From positions 13,399,541 to 13,463,540 of the forward strand of contig CM048849.1 in NCBI GenBank assembly GCA_026545225.1: a stretch of 64,000 nt of DNA, in the 5' to 3' direction. The stretch is from Cornus controversa. Its lineage: Eukaryota; Streptophyta; Magnoliopsida; Cornales; Cornaceae. The translations under genes and the position numbers were made by a program. Of the stretch, positions 11,410 through 22,407 are shown in pieces. Position 1 is the stretch's first letter. Each line of letters begins with the position of its first letter. Below the pieces are notes generated by a model, which saw only the letters and a list, made by a program, of their open reading frames with translations, did no database searches and was not told the DNA's origin.

Positions 11410-12778
11410 TTGTACAAACTTGGATTTTATATTATCCCAAAAAAGCTTGGTCTATTGCAGAGTGAACTCAGCCAAAACCTTGGTCTTCTTTAGTTCTGGT
11501 AACTTAACCTTTAGAGCAGTGTGCTAGGGGGAAAGCTGATTGGTCTTTTCTAGCAGAGCATTAGCTTGGGAGATGCCATCGACCCTGGTAGCTTGAACTA
11601 GAGTAAGATCGCCTTGAAGCCGTTGTTCCTCTTGCCCAAGCCGCTGTAATATCAAGAATTTTGCTACCCAATATTTCATCGGCCTTATACTTTTCCTCGT
11701 ATTGAGAAATGACATTTTAGCATTTGTGATAGACTTGACCAAGACAGGCAGCTGCACTTGGAAAGAAACAACCACAGCCTACATGCCTAGAGAAAGCTCT
11801 CCATGAAGGCTGATGGTAGTCAACAAGTCTGAAATCTTGCCCACCATGGATGGCAGATCTAGGAGGCCCCATTTAAGGATTTTTTAAAAGGACTTCTTGG
11901 CATCTTAAAACGCTTGGCCAGAAGACGCAGGAATAGAAGGTGAACTTGCACAGGTTGATAGGCTCTCTTTTGAGACTAAAGAAACAACAGATTGAATGTA
12001 GTTTTTCCTAATAAAGAAGGATTTGCCAGTGGGTCTAAGGGTTAGAGATTGAACCAGTTTGTGAGAAAAAATAATATAGCTGAGAGAGAGATCGGAGGAT
12101 GGTCTGGATCCATGGCCAATTTGCCACTTTTGTCTATAGGCTAAGGGGGCAGGGGGAAGGGTCTATAGTCTTTTTACTCTTCTTGATCAAAGGCTCCTCA
12201 TCTGAACCATATTCAGTATCCACAAACTGGCCTTTGACAAGTTTGGTGCCTTTTAGTGAACATTTGGCCATTGTTTTCTTTCTTTTAGGCTGAAATAGAA
12301 CAATAGTTATGATAAATTAAGATCAAAAGGTGAGTGACCAATGATATAAGATTACCTTGGGAGGAAGTGGTTGTTTAACCTCAGCCTCAGAATAGGTCGA
12401 CTTTGGATTTCCTCAGCTTGCAGATCAGTATCCACAGTTAGATCGATCGGCTAATCACTGATGGTATGACTTGATGATTAGGATGCATAAGAATGAGTCA
12501 GGTTAAACAGTCCAAGAATAGGAAAACAAAAGGTATAATTCATTTTGAGATAAGATTACCTTGTCTGGACTTTGACCTAGTCCTGGTGGCAGTGGGAGCA
12601 CTTGTGGTAAGAAAAGTCATTGTAACTTTTGTAATTGATTTCCCATCCTTTTTTTGGGGAAACCACTAGGGAAAATTTATCTCATTGAGAACTGGTAGCA
12701 GAGAACTTAAAAGAATTTGGAAGCCGCTGAAAAAGTAGGGCTTCATCCACATCCATGGCTAGGGCAATGTAAGATTCC
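11410..12778 (-). pseudogene. Antisense ORF of the Tat-like element, C-terminal part
   Basis: The minus strand is rich in codon-like stretches interrupted by stops. The longest open part (11524-11775) gives a Leu/Gln-rich, coiled-coil-like sequence with LQRLGQEEQRLQGDL and QANALLEKTNQLSP. Near 12700-12770 it reads ALAMDVDEALLFQRLPNSF. Position and strand fit the 3' part of the antisense ORF found between pol and the 3' LTR in Tat-lineage elements. I infer continuity with the pieces at 14613-15094 and 27711-28800. Heavily decayed; no function can be assigned here. Confidence 0.5.
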
Positions 12779-12783
12779 CACCA

Positions 12784-14607
12784 TATAATACTCCGTAATT
12801 TTGAGGTTATTTAATTTGGATTTTTTATTTATTTAAATTGTTTATTTGGTGAGTGTTTAAATGCGCGCTTTAGTTAAATTTTGTCAGTGTTTGTCATTTA
12901 TTGTTAATGTAGATGTTTGATTATGTGATACTAGATGTTGGTTGCATTTAATAAGTGTGCAATTTGTGTTGTAAATGCATTTTTATCTAAGTTAATATAT
13001 GTGGGTGTTTTATTATTTTGTTGGACCATATTAAGTGTACTTTTCCATTTATTCTTTTTTATTTCTCTTCATGTTAGGCTAGGGGGAGTTTGGGTTGGAT
13101 TATTGAAGTTTGGGCCGGATAATGTTGTATTATAAATTTTTAGGTTTGGGCTAAGTACATATTTATTATTATTTCTCTTTTGTTTTCCTTTTAGTATTTT
13201 ATTTGTTATTCTAAAAAAAAATAAAAGAGACAAAAGAGGAATAAGGTTTCTGTCGCTTTCACGTACAGAGTGGGAGAGAACATTAGACGTAGGAGAGGAG
13301 AGAGAGAAGGAGCGATTTCTTATGCGAGTTCTTATTTGAATCGAAAGGCAAGTTTATACTCTACAATTCCCTTCTGTGCTTACAAACATATATTAATATT
13401 TTTGTTGATTGATAGTATGCATACATGTATATTTATACTTGTTTCTGTATGAATATGATAATATTGTGAATTGTTTTTGGTTAGATTAGAGAGGAAAATC
13501 GTATGTATAGGCTGTGGAATTTTATGTGTATAGATATATATATATATGTGTGTGTGTGTTTGTATATATATATATATATATATGCATATATAATATATAT
13601 ATATAAGCATGCATAATCGTATATGAGTATGAAATTCTGTGCCTTGATGGACACTAATCCAATTAAAGTGCTTATATTGTTCTCTTGAATAATCTTTGAT
13701 CATTGGATTGTGGTTTGTGTGAAATTTGACAGAATTTTGAATTTTAGAGGAAGAACCTTAGAAACTTGAATTTGGGGTTTTTTTATTCAGGCCATGGATG
13801 GAGGAGGTTTCTGTTTTGATTGATAGCTTAGGTGAAGAGGAGGAGTTGGTATTAAAAAAAATGGGGTTTTGGTGGCTAGAAAGTCACCGAAAAACGACTG
13901 GGCGGGCTGCTAGTGTAGCTGGCAACAAGTGGGGAAGATGGTGAATAGGGCATACGAAGCCAACGCCCACTGCGAGTGTGTGGGGGTGTGTGAGCCCTGT
14001 TCTGGTGGCTGGCGAAGACCGGAAAAGGGACAGTCTGATCCCACTCACCGAGCCCAACCTCTGGGCTAAGTTTGGGGCTAGTCCAGTATTTAAAACTAAT
14101 TTTTTTATATTTTTGAACATTTTTTTATGTAGAAAATACGAAAAATACTTTTTAAAATACCCCCTTTTTGCTAGAAAATTTCTGAAAAATAAACCTTGTC
14201 TTTTATGATAGAATATGCATGGGACTTTAATTTCAAGATAGAATTAATTAACCTAATTGTGGATTTAGCACAAAAGTAAACTTTTAAGCTTGGGATTTTG
14301 TATTTCTTTTAATTTGGCACTCATTTAATTATGTCTGAGATGCGGACTAATTTGGAATGCTATTTTAGATTGTTTAATCTTTATTTATTTTTGGGATTAG
14401 GGGTCCTTGAGTTACAGGACTTCCAAGATGTATTGTAAGTTTTCATTTAATATTGTTAAACATCTTAGCTAAATTTTCCTTCTGCAATTATTTCCTTTTT
14501 CTTTTGCCACTTGTATTATGTGCTTGTATGCTATCAGTTATAGGTATTCCTTATGTTTTATGTGTGAAACTGACCACCTCATGCCTAAAATTATAGGGTG
14601 TATTTCA
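12784..14607 (+). repeat. Solo LTR of a chromovirus-type (Tekay/Del-like) element
   Basis: Starts TATAATACTCC (the related LTR at 40765 starts TGTAATACCCC) and ends GGGTGTATTTCA. It is flanked by the 5-bp direct repeat cacca (12779-12783 and 14608-14612). It shares with the LTR at 40765-52317 the GGGTCCTTG...ACTTCCAA and GACCACCTCATG blocks and a GAGAG-rich segment near 13265-13320. No PBS or coding sequence is attached, so it is a recombined solo LTR. The Tat antisense frame resumes on both sides. Confidence 0.85.
13532..13606. repeat. (TA)n/(TG)n microsatellite
   Basis: Runs of TA and TG dinucleotides within the solo LTR. A similar AT/CA-rich tract lies at the corresponding place in the related LTR (about 41520-41590). 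Confidence 0.85.
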
Positions 14608-14612
14608 CACCA

Positions 14613-15094
14613 TGTGTCGAAGGAAGGGTTTTTCTGGGGCTGAGAGGGACATGACTGAAGTCTGAATCGATCCAAAGCATTTTTGTTCTTATTAGACACG
14701 TCTTCAATATACCTGGCCTCTAGAAACTTAAACCTCTTATTAAAGGTTTTATTGTATTACAGATAAAGGGGTAAGGGGATCATTTGAACAAGGCCAAATT
14801 GTCTGTTAACTGGGCAGGGTTGTAAGCCTCTACCCCAACACGGCTATTGCCTAAGTGAAGAGGAGCTGGGATGTAATGAAGGTCTCGACCAACTAGAAAA
14901 CTTACCCAGGAAGCATTATAATCATTTAATTCCTGCTTAGTGGAAGAACTGGTAGGGGGTTGTATCCAGATTGGGGTTTAAGGAGAATAAGCGAAGAGAA
15001 GGACTCGAGGTACTGATCAATGGTTGTAGTGGAGGAAGAATTCCACACAATCTTTGAAATAATGGGTTTTTGGTAAGGCAAACGCATTGCAAAA
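14613..15094 (-). pseudogene. Antisense ORF of the Tat-like element, middle part (plant-mobile-domain-like)
   Basis: The minus strand reads NDYNASWVSFLVGRDLHYIP, then GVEAYNPAQLTDNLALF. The YNP-x5-LALF pattern resembles the C-terminal half of plant mobile domain (PMD) proteins, where a YNP/YxP motif precedes a GL/FG-x-x-Q segment. There are several internal stops. The piece is cut on the left by the solo LTR and on the right by the truncated Athila unit at 15095. PMD proteins also occur as host genes, so a host origin is possible, but the position in a Tat element favours the element's own antisense ORF. Confidence 0.55.
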
Positions 15095-15596
15095 GTCATG
15101 TATTCATGTTTGGAAGTATGATTTCAATAAGGGGAGCTAGTGAGTTGAAGGGGTATGTGCCTTAATATATTCAGAGCTTGGTTATGCTACATGAGATGAC
15201 TGCTAGTTCACTTTACACGAGGGAGCTAGAGTTGATTATTTTGAGATATGTTGATGTGAATTATGTGTGGGGACCATTGATTTGAATTATAGAATTTGAA
15301 AGTTTGGAATTATTCTTGAATGCAAGTTTGTAACTATATATTGTAATCTTCTCCTTGAATTAATGTTGAAACATAATTTTGAATGTTTGTGGCTAACATT
15401 TCCGGAAACCCTCACAAGACTATACTCGTCCACTAGGGGGAACCTAGGGGTTTAAAGGCTTGTTGCATATGCTAAATGCAAACGTTTCTCCCACGAAAGT
15501 GGAGTTGGGTAGTTTAGTTAGTATTTGTTAGTTTCCTTATTTTAGTTTTGTTTTATTCTATTACTAAGGGACTAGCAATATGTAAGTTTGGGCGTG
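15095..15596 (+). mobile_element. Truncated Athila unit: last ~500 bp of the internal region, upstream of element II
   Basis: Nearly identical to 24780-25282, the 3' end of the internal region of element II, and to 37668-38170 of element III. It ends in the polypurine-like AAGTTTGGGCGTG just before the LTR at 15597. Its left edge joins the Tat antisense ORF at a shared AAAAGTCATG. The LTR at 15597-17104 is thus shared: 3' LTR of this truncated unit and 5' LTR of element II. Confidence 0.88.
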
Positions 15597-17104
15597 TGAT
15601 AGGCGTTGAATGTTACGCATTCTAGCCTCTTAACTTATGTATTTTATTTTCGTAGTTATAGATTATTTTGTGATTTTACTTTGTTTTAGTGTTTTCTGTA
15701 TTTTCAGGGCCTTAATGATTATTTCAGTTAAAACCAAGCTTTTGGGCTTTTAAAGAAGACATTCAAGATGGTTAGATGAAGCCTACATCAAGGAGAATCA
15801 TTCAACCATTTATTTCAACTCAAATCAGCCCAAGGAAGAGGTCCAAGAGAATTACAGCTGCTAAAGAAGGTTTCGGGCCTGAAGCCCAAATCTGAGCATA
15901 ATACAGTCTTAATCCCGTTTTGGAAAACGGACCAGAAGTCTTATTTCCAAGCCTCAAATAGACATTATTTCCGCTTAGGTTGAACAAAATTTGATTCTGC
16001 ACGCTTTTGTATTTCACGAAAATTCCGTAAATCGGACTTCTAGTGGGTCAAAAGTTGGGCCGAAGGCAGCAAGAAAAACCCAACTGATTAGTGCTGCGGG
16101 AAACCCTAATTTATTCCTAATTGGATTAGGACTTTGGTGTATTCTCTTGGGGAAGAAAGTGAAGAATAAGAGGCTGAGTTTGGGAGAGATAGAGAAAGAA
16201 TTGGAGAGTCTGAGAGGGCTGAGAAGAGAACAGAAACATATTTGCAGAGGCATTGGAGAACGAAGTCAGACGCATAATTCATGAAGATTATGCCTTCTTC
16301 CTCAACAGTTGAAGCTTCTTCTTTTACCATAAACGGCTAGTTCATCCACTAGGGTTTTGATGTAGCCCTAACAAAGAATCAATGGTTTGATTGTTTTAAT
16401 TATTGGGGTCCTTTATATACATGCATAGATTGTGTAATTCAGAGGATTCTTATTATAGAATTGAGCAATAAAAGTCTTGTAAATTCAATCTCAATGATTT
16501 CTTATCTTGTCTTAGATATTTAGTTGTTGTTATTGAACTCAATCTCTCTTATTTTCTGTGATCATGAGAGCGATTATTACACAATGGTTATCACTGAATA
16601 TATTGTTAAGATCTTTGATGGATTATGCCTAGAGAAGATGAACCATACTGCACCCTAGATTAGAGTAGTTAGGCAGATGGCCCATGCCAATCGAAGATAG
16701 TCCATGGCTTAGCCTTAATCATATGTTACCTTCTTGACGGATGAAGGTGAGCTTGTAGCCACCGACACCACTTATGCATGATGTAATTCCCCTATAGTTG
16801 ATTCAATTGACCATTGATTATGGAGTTAGTGGTGAAGTCAAACACCCTAGATTTCTCTCATATTATCTTCACTATCTGTTTACTTTGATTTATTTTATTT
16901 TATCTTTTAATTAGTTTAGTTTAAAAATCAGAATTCTTTTCTTCAATTTAATTAGAATTAATTCAGTATTCCAACTCATTAGACCATAATCCCTGAGGTA
17001 CGATACCCCTTTCGATAGCCCTATTCTGCAAGAAATTCGTTCTATTGCAAAGTGTGGAAATTTTTAATTGATATACTTTTTTAGTCACACTCACACACGA
17101 ATCA
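15597..17104 (+). repeat. 5' LTR of element II (1508 bp)
   Basis: Begins TGATAGGCGTTGAATG and ends CACACGAATCA. It keeps a 37-bp stretch near 16485-16521 that is missing from the 3' LTR of the same element. Small differences between the two LTRs are scattered throughout. Confidence 0.95.
16411..16472 (+). promoter_or_regulatory. Candidate LTR TATA box and poly(A) signal
   Basis: TTTATATAC (16412-16420) is followed about 50 bp later by AATAAA (16467-16472). The same pair occurs in the other LTRs of the family (TATATA at 26100 and AATAAA at 26153; 29822 and 29875; TATAAA at 38985 and AATAAA at 39038). The spacing fits a short R region between U3 and U5. This is inference from motif conservation; no transcript data. 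Confidence 0.5.
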
Positions 17105-17109
17105 ATTTT

Positions 17110-17127
17110 TGGCACCGTTGCCGGGGA
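17110..17127 (+). promoter_or_regulatory. Primer binding site of element II (tRNA-Asp type)
   Basis: TGGCACCGTTGCCGGGGA, one base off the complement of a plant tRNA-Asp 3' end, lies 5 nt after the LTR end. The leader 17128-17249 leads to the gag start. Confidence 0.92.
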
Positions 17128-17249
17128 TTTTCTATTTGATTGATTGGATTTTACAGAATTATTTTAATTGGATTTTTAGTTTAGGAAATTTTCTTTATTT
17201 TGTTTTTAATTTTGTTTTTGTTTTATTTTCAGGTGCTTTTTGCTAATAT

Positions 17250-20200
17250 ATGCAAGGTCGTCGTTCTGTAGCTGATCCTTTGATACCTCTTGATCTTGAG
17301 CCTGAACGTACTCTTAAACAACAGAGGAACATCCCTGTTGATACCATTGTGCAAGAGGAAGAATTACTTGAAGGCATGGCAGAAGAGAGGAATAACAACC
17401 TTGTTCCTAATGCTGATGGAGAAAGAGCTAGACTGCTGAGGGACTACTATGTTCTTGAGACATATACCTCACCAGCAGGTTTTCAACTGCCCAATGTCAC
17501 AGCACAGAATTATGAGATCAAGTTCAGCATTCTTCAGATGCTTCCATCTTATTTTGGGCTGACTCAAGAAGACCCTTACAAGCATCTAGATGAATTCATT
17601 GAAGTGTGCTCAACTACTAAAATTCATAACTTCTCTGAAGATGCTTTCAGAATGAGACTTTTTCCATTCTCCTTGAAAGACAAAGCAAAGTATTGGTTCA
17701 ATACTCTATCGGCAGGTTCTATCATGACTTGGACTCAGATGCAACATGAGTTTCTCAAGAAGTATTTTCCGATAGGGAAGACCAATCAATTCAGACGTGC
17801 TATCACTGGTTTCTCCCACCATGAGGGGGAACAATTTTATGAGACATGGGAAAGATTCAAGGACCTTCTTAGGAAGTGTCCCCATCATCAAGTTCCTAAG
17901 TGGCAACTAGTGCAGAGTTTTCATGAAGGGCTGACAGAAGCCAACAGACAGATGGTTGATGCGTCGTGTGGAGGTACTTTTATGTTGAAGAGTGAAGAAG
18001 AGGCATGGACCTTATTTGAAAATCTTAGTGACAACTCTCTACAACATGTGTCCTCTACTCGTTCTAGCAGACCTGCCACTACAAGGAAAACTGATGGGAT
18101 TTTTGAGGTTGGTGCTTCAGAAGCTATGCCAACTGACATTGATTTAATTGCACAGAAGGTGGCAGCAATTATGGTTGCCAATCAAACTCCTTCTGCTTCA
18201 AATTCTTCATTGCTAGGCCCTTGTGAATTTTGCTCTAGTCCTATGCATAATGTGAGCAATTGTCCTTCAATGAAGCAATTTTCTGATGTTCAACATGAGC
18301 AAGTCCAAGCTACATTCACTGGACCAATGAATCCTCCACGAGGTAACACTTACAATCCCACATGGAGGAATCATCCTGGTTTTTCTTACAGTAACCAAGG
18401 GGCAGCATTGCAACCATCGTATCAACCTAGGACCTTTGTGACTCAACAGCAATATCAAACACAAAGTCCTATGGCCCAAAGAATTTCTGCTATTGAAGAC
18501 AAGCTGACACTAACCTTGTCCAAATTTGACAAGCTTGATTCTCTCATCGAGACAGTGCAAGCTACTGCAGCAACAGTACAATCTACAGTTCAGCTAGTGC
18601 ACTCATATTCTCAATCCATTGCCAAACTAGAATCTCAGTTTGGACAGCTTGCTACTTCATTATGTAGAAGAGAAGAAGGGAAGCTCCCTAGTCAACCAAT
18701 TGCTAATCCAAGAGGGATGCAAGCTTCCACAAGCAACCCACACCATGAGCAAGTCCAAGCCATTACCACTTTGAGGAGTGGGAAAATAATTGACAATAAG
18801 GTGGGTGAGAAGAAAGAAGAAGAAAAAGTGACCACAAGTCCAAATGCTGAAATTCCTTATGAGCCCAAGGCTCCCTTCCCACAACGTTTTCTTGAAGCAT
18901 CTAAATTAGGGAAGCAAGGGGACAAGCTGCATGACATGATGGAGGTGTTTCGACAAGTGAAGATTAATTTGCCACTCGTTGATGCCATCAAGCAAATTCC
19001 TCCTTATGCTAAATTTTTGAAGGACTTGTGCACTCAGAAAAGGCGTTCTAAAAGCCATGTGCCAAAGAAAGTGATGCTACCACAACAACTAAGTTCAATA
19101 ATTCAGCAGTGTACTCCTCCCAAGTACAAAGATCCTAGTGCTCCAACTATCTCATGTATCATTGGGGAGCACCATGTGGATAAAGCTCTTCTTGATTTGG
19201 GAGCAAGTGTGAATTTGCTACCCTATTCAGTTTACTTACAATTGGGCTTGGGAGAATTGAAGCCTACCTCGGTGGTATTACAATTTGCAGATAGATCAAC
19301 AAAGCAACCCCGAGGAATCATAGAAGATGTGCTCATTAAAGTGGACAAGTTCTACTTTCCTGTTGATTTCATTGTACTTGACACTGAGCCAGTTCACAAT
19401 TCGAAGAGGCACATTCCAGTGATCCTTGGTCGACTTTTCTTAGCTACAGCTGATGCCTGCATAAATTATAGGTCAGGGATCATGGATATTTCATTTGGCA
19501 ACATGAATGTCAAGCTTAATGTGTTCAATGCTATCCAACACCCTCCAGATCAGAGTGATGTGTTCTGCATGGATGATATTGATGAATGTGTGGAGGAATT
19601 TGTTTCATCCTCTATATCTCGAAACTCCCTAGAGGTATGTAAGTCTCTTTATGACTTTGAGAAAATTAATGATGAAGGGTTGTGTAAAGAGGTGCATTCT
19701 ATGCTGCAAGTGGATGCTATTCAGAATACTCCACCTTGGAGAATTCCAATTGAGCCACTACCTTCTCTCTTTAGCACTCCCTTAGTGCCTTCATTGGAGT
19801 CTCCTCCAGAATTAGAGTTGAAGCCTTTGCCTGACAAATTAAAGTATGTATTTTTGGGGGCACAGAAAACTTTTCCTGTTATAATTGCCTCTGATCTGAC
19901 AGAAATTCAAGAAAAGAGCTTAGTAGAGGTTTTATATCAACATCGTGAAGCAATTAGATGGAGTGTTGCTGATCTTAAGGGTATTGATCCCTCAATTTGC
20001 ATGCACAAAATTCATCTAGAAGAAGGATATAAGCCAACTAGAGAGGCTCAGAGGCGACTGAACCCCAACATGAAAGAGGTGGTAAAGAAAGAGGTTGTCA
20101 AATTACTTGATGCAGGCATCATTTATCCAATTTCTGACAGCACATGGGTGAGTCCAACACAAGTGGTTCCTAAGAAGTCTGGCCTTACCATTGTCCTTAA

Positions 20201-21515
20201 CTCTATGGGAGAGCTTGTTCCACAACGTACTGCCACAGGTTGGCGTGTGTGCATTGATTACAGAAAGCTAAATTCTATGACAAGGAAGGATCACTTCCCT
20301 CTTCCATACATTGATCAAATACTTGAAAAGTTAGCTGGTCAGAGCTATTATTGGTTTCTGGATGGCTACTCTGGTTATAACCAAGTGGCTATGGATCCAG
20401 AAGATCAAGAGAAGACCACTTTCACTTGTCCCTTTGGTACTTTTGCTTATCGTCGTATGCCATTTGGATTATGTAATGCTCCGGCGACATTCCAGAGGTG
20501 TATGATGGCCATCTTTTCTGACATGGTGGAAAAATTCTTGGAGGTGTTCATGGATGATTTCTCTATTTTTGGATCATCCTTTGAACACTGTCTGAGTAAT
20601 TTATCACTAGTACTTCAAAGGTGCCGAGAGCGTAATTTGGTACTTAATTGGGAGAAGAGCCATTTTATGGTGAAAGAAGGTATTGTATTGGGCCATATTG
20701 TTTCAGAGAGAGGCATTAAAGTTGATAAAGCAAAGATCGACCTAATTGCAACTCTGCCTCATCCAACTTCGGTAAGGCAAGTTCGATCTTTCTTAGGCCA
20801 TGCTGGGTTCTATAGAAGATTTATCAAGGATTTCAGTAAAATTGCTCGACCATTGTGTCATTTGTTATCTAAAGATGTTCCCTTTATCTTTGATGAAGAA
20901 TGTGTGCAAGCTTTTGAAAAGCTTCGGTCTCTGTTATCCTCTGCACCAATTATGCAATTGCCAAAATGGGCTCTACCTTTTGAAATCATGTGTGATGCCT
21001 CTGATTATGTAGTGGGAGTAGTGTTGGGACAAAGAGAAGAGAAACGGCCATATGTCATCTATTACGCTAGTAAGACTTTCTCTGATGCCTAACTCAATTA
21101 CACAACCACAGAGAAAGAGCTTCTAGCTGTAGTATTTGCCTTGGACAAGTTTCGTTCTTACTTATTGGGGTCCAAGGTGGTTGTCTACTCTGATCATGCA
21201 GCATTGAGACACTTATTGGAGAAGAAAGAAACCAAACCGCGTCTTATTCGATGGATTTTATTGCTGCAAGAATTCAATTTGGAGATAAAAGACAAAAAGG
21301 TGACGGAGAATGTGGTTGTGGATCATTTATCTCGGATTGAGTTTGAGCTAGTGATCAATGCATTACCTATTCGAGACTCATTCTCGGATGAGTAATTGTT
21401 TGGAATTGGTTTGATGAAAGTTAATGGCCAAAGGTTGAAGCATTGTATGGAAGGATGTGTGCCAAAAAGAGACGTAGAGTCCGTCGACTTGACGGATCCC
21501 ATCTATCCAACTTAA
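17250..21515 (+). pseudogene. gag-pol of element II with two nonsense codons and integrase deleted
   Basis: Starts MQGRRSVADPLIP, matching the start of element III, and is open for 1280 codons to a TAA at 21090-21092 that replaces CAA (SDAQLNYTT in relatives). Domains in order: gag capsid (about residues 60-250), zinc knuckle CEFCSSPMHNVSNC near residue 325 (C-x2-C-x4-H-x4-C), coiled-coil-like region (about 410-480), protease DLGAS near 649, RT with FMDDF near 1102, and RNase H with MCDASD near 1249. After the first stop the RNase H continues in frame to a second TAA (21393-21395, in the DEQLFG motif). Directly after QLFGI the frame jumps to [12 protein letters not shown], the extreme C-terminus, ending at the natural stop 21513-21515. 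About 1.2 kb with the whole integrase is absent compared with element III, and the join keeps the frame. Enzymatic residues upstream look intact. Confidence 0.93.
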
Positions 21516-22407
21516 TCCCTTCAGAGAGTTGATCGTCCCTTACGAACGTTAAAATGTAGGTTCTGTATGTATTTCTATACTTTATTTTCTTTAGTTTTCT
21601 TTGATTTTAATTTTTAGTTTTAGTTTTCTTAAGTTTTCTTTCAATTCTAGTTGCATTTTAATGTTTTTCTTTGAGTTTTTGATGTATAAGTTGCTTCCGG
21701 AGGATGCCAAGAGGTGTACCGAGGTATTTGGACTCAAGACGGGTGAAAAATCGTGCTCTCGGTTGACCTTGGGCGATGGAAACTCAAAAATATCAAGTCT
21801 CGGTAGACCTTGGGCGATGGAGGGTCCAACAGGCATTCAGGGGGGGGGGGATCGATCGCCCCAGCCAAGGGGGATCGATCACCCCATTATATTTCTTAAA
21901 GATCCCCACCAGTAGGTGGGTGATCGATCGCCCACTCCAAGGGGGATCGATCGCCCAAGCCCAACATGGGGCTACCCGAATTTTTAAGGCCTATAAAGGC
22001 CACCTCTCCTCCTTAGTTGCTACTACTTGCATCCTAGACCTCTTTGAGCTCCAATTCAAGTCCTACTTCAACCGGGAAATTATTTTATTCAATTGGTGAT
22101 TATTAAACAAGAATTCAACATTGATCATCATCATCTTCAACATCAAAACCGGATCAAGAATCACTAGTTCTCAAAGGAAGTTCTCACTTTTTCAAGTTTA
22201 ACATCAAAGTAAGTGAAGTTTTTCTTTGGTGAAATTGTGCAATTCTTTTTGAGGGCTTTTGAAGACCAAATTTGGGGGATCAATTTAGTGCAATCACTTG
22301 TTCGATTTGGGTGGAAAAATTGCCGAAAAGAGGAGGTTGAAGGTTACAAAAGAATTGTGCACACCAAGTGTTCGATTTAATTCCTCAACCACACTTTTTC
22401 TACTTCT
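21516..22407 (+). other. Spacer between pol and ORF3 of element II, with repeats
   Basis: Contains a roughly 45-bp direct repeat (CTCGGT-GACCTTGGGCGATGG, two copies about 21755-21820), a cluster of GATCGATC hairpin motifs (21841-21960), and a putative splice-donor-like AAAGTAAGTGAAG near 22206-22218. A run of ten or more G at 21841 may vary in length or be a sequencing artefact. No protein is encoded here in either copy. Confidence 0.7.
21841..21960 (+). repeat. Cluster of GGGGATCGATCGCCCC-like inverted repeats (element II)
   Basis: Four near-palindromic units of the form GGG-x-GATCGATC-x-CCC occur within 120 bp, two on each side of a CCACCAGTAGGTGG hairpin. The same arrangement is kept in element III at 34780-34893. 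Confidence 0.85.

Noticed and set aside
13978..14208. 76-aa ORF in the solo LTR and its 78-aa antisense partner (13884-14120)
   Set aside because: It lies in GC-richer LTR sequence; the related LTR at 40765 has similar sequence but no conserved frame.
16014..16330. Minus-strand ORFs (79 and 74 aa) repeated at 25700-26016
   Set aside because: Both are in the LTRs of element II; the repetition reflects LTR identity, and the frames are not kept in the LTRs of element III.
17110..17127. tRNA-like sequence at the start of element II (and at 30517 and 9614)
   Set aside because: Only the 18 nt complementary to a tRNA 3' end are present, directly after an LTR. These are primer binding sites, not tRNA genes.
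21840..21851. Unusual G homopolymer as a G-quadruplex or regulatory site
   Set aside because: Element III has only five G at this place; a single-copy run may be slippage or a base-calling error.
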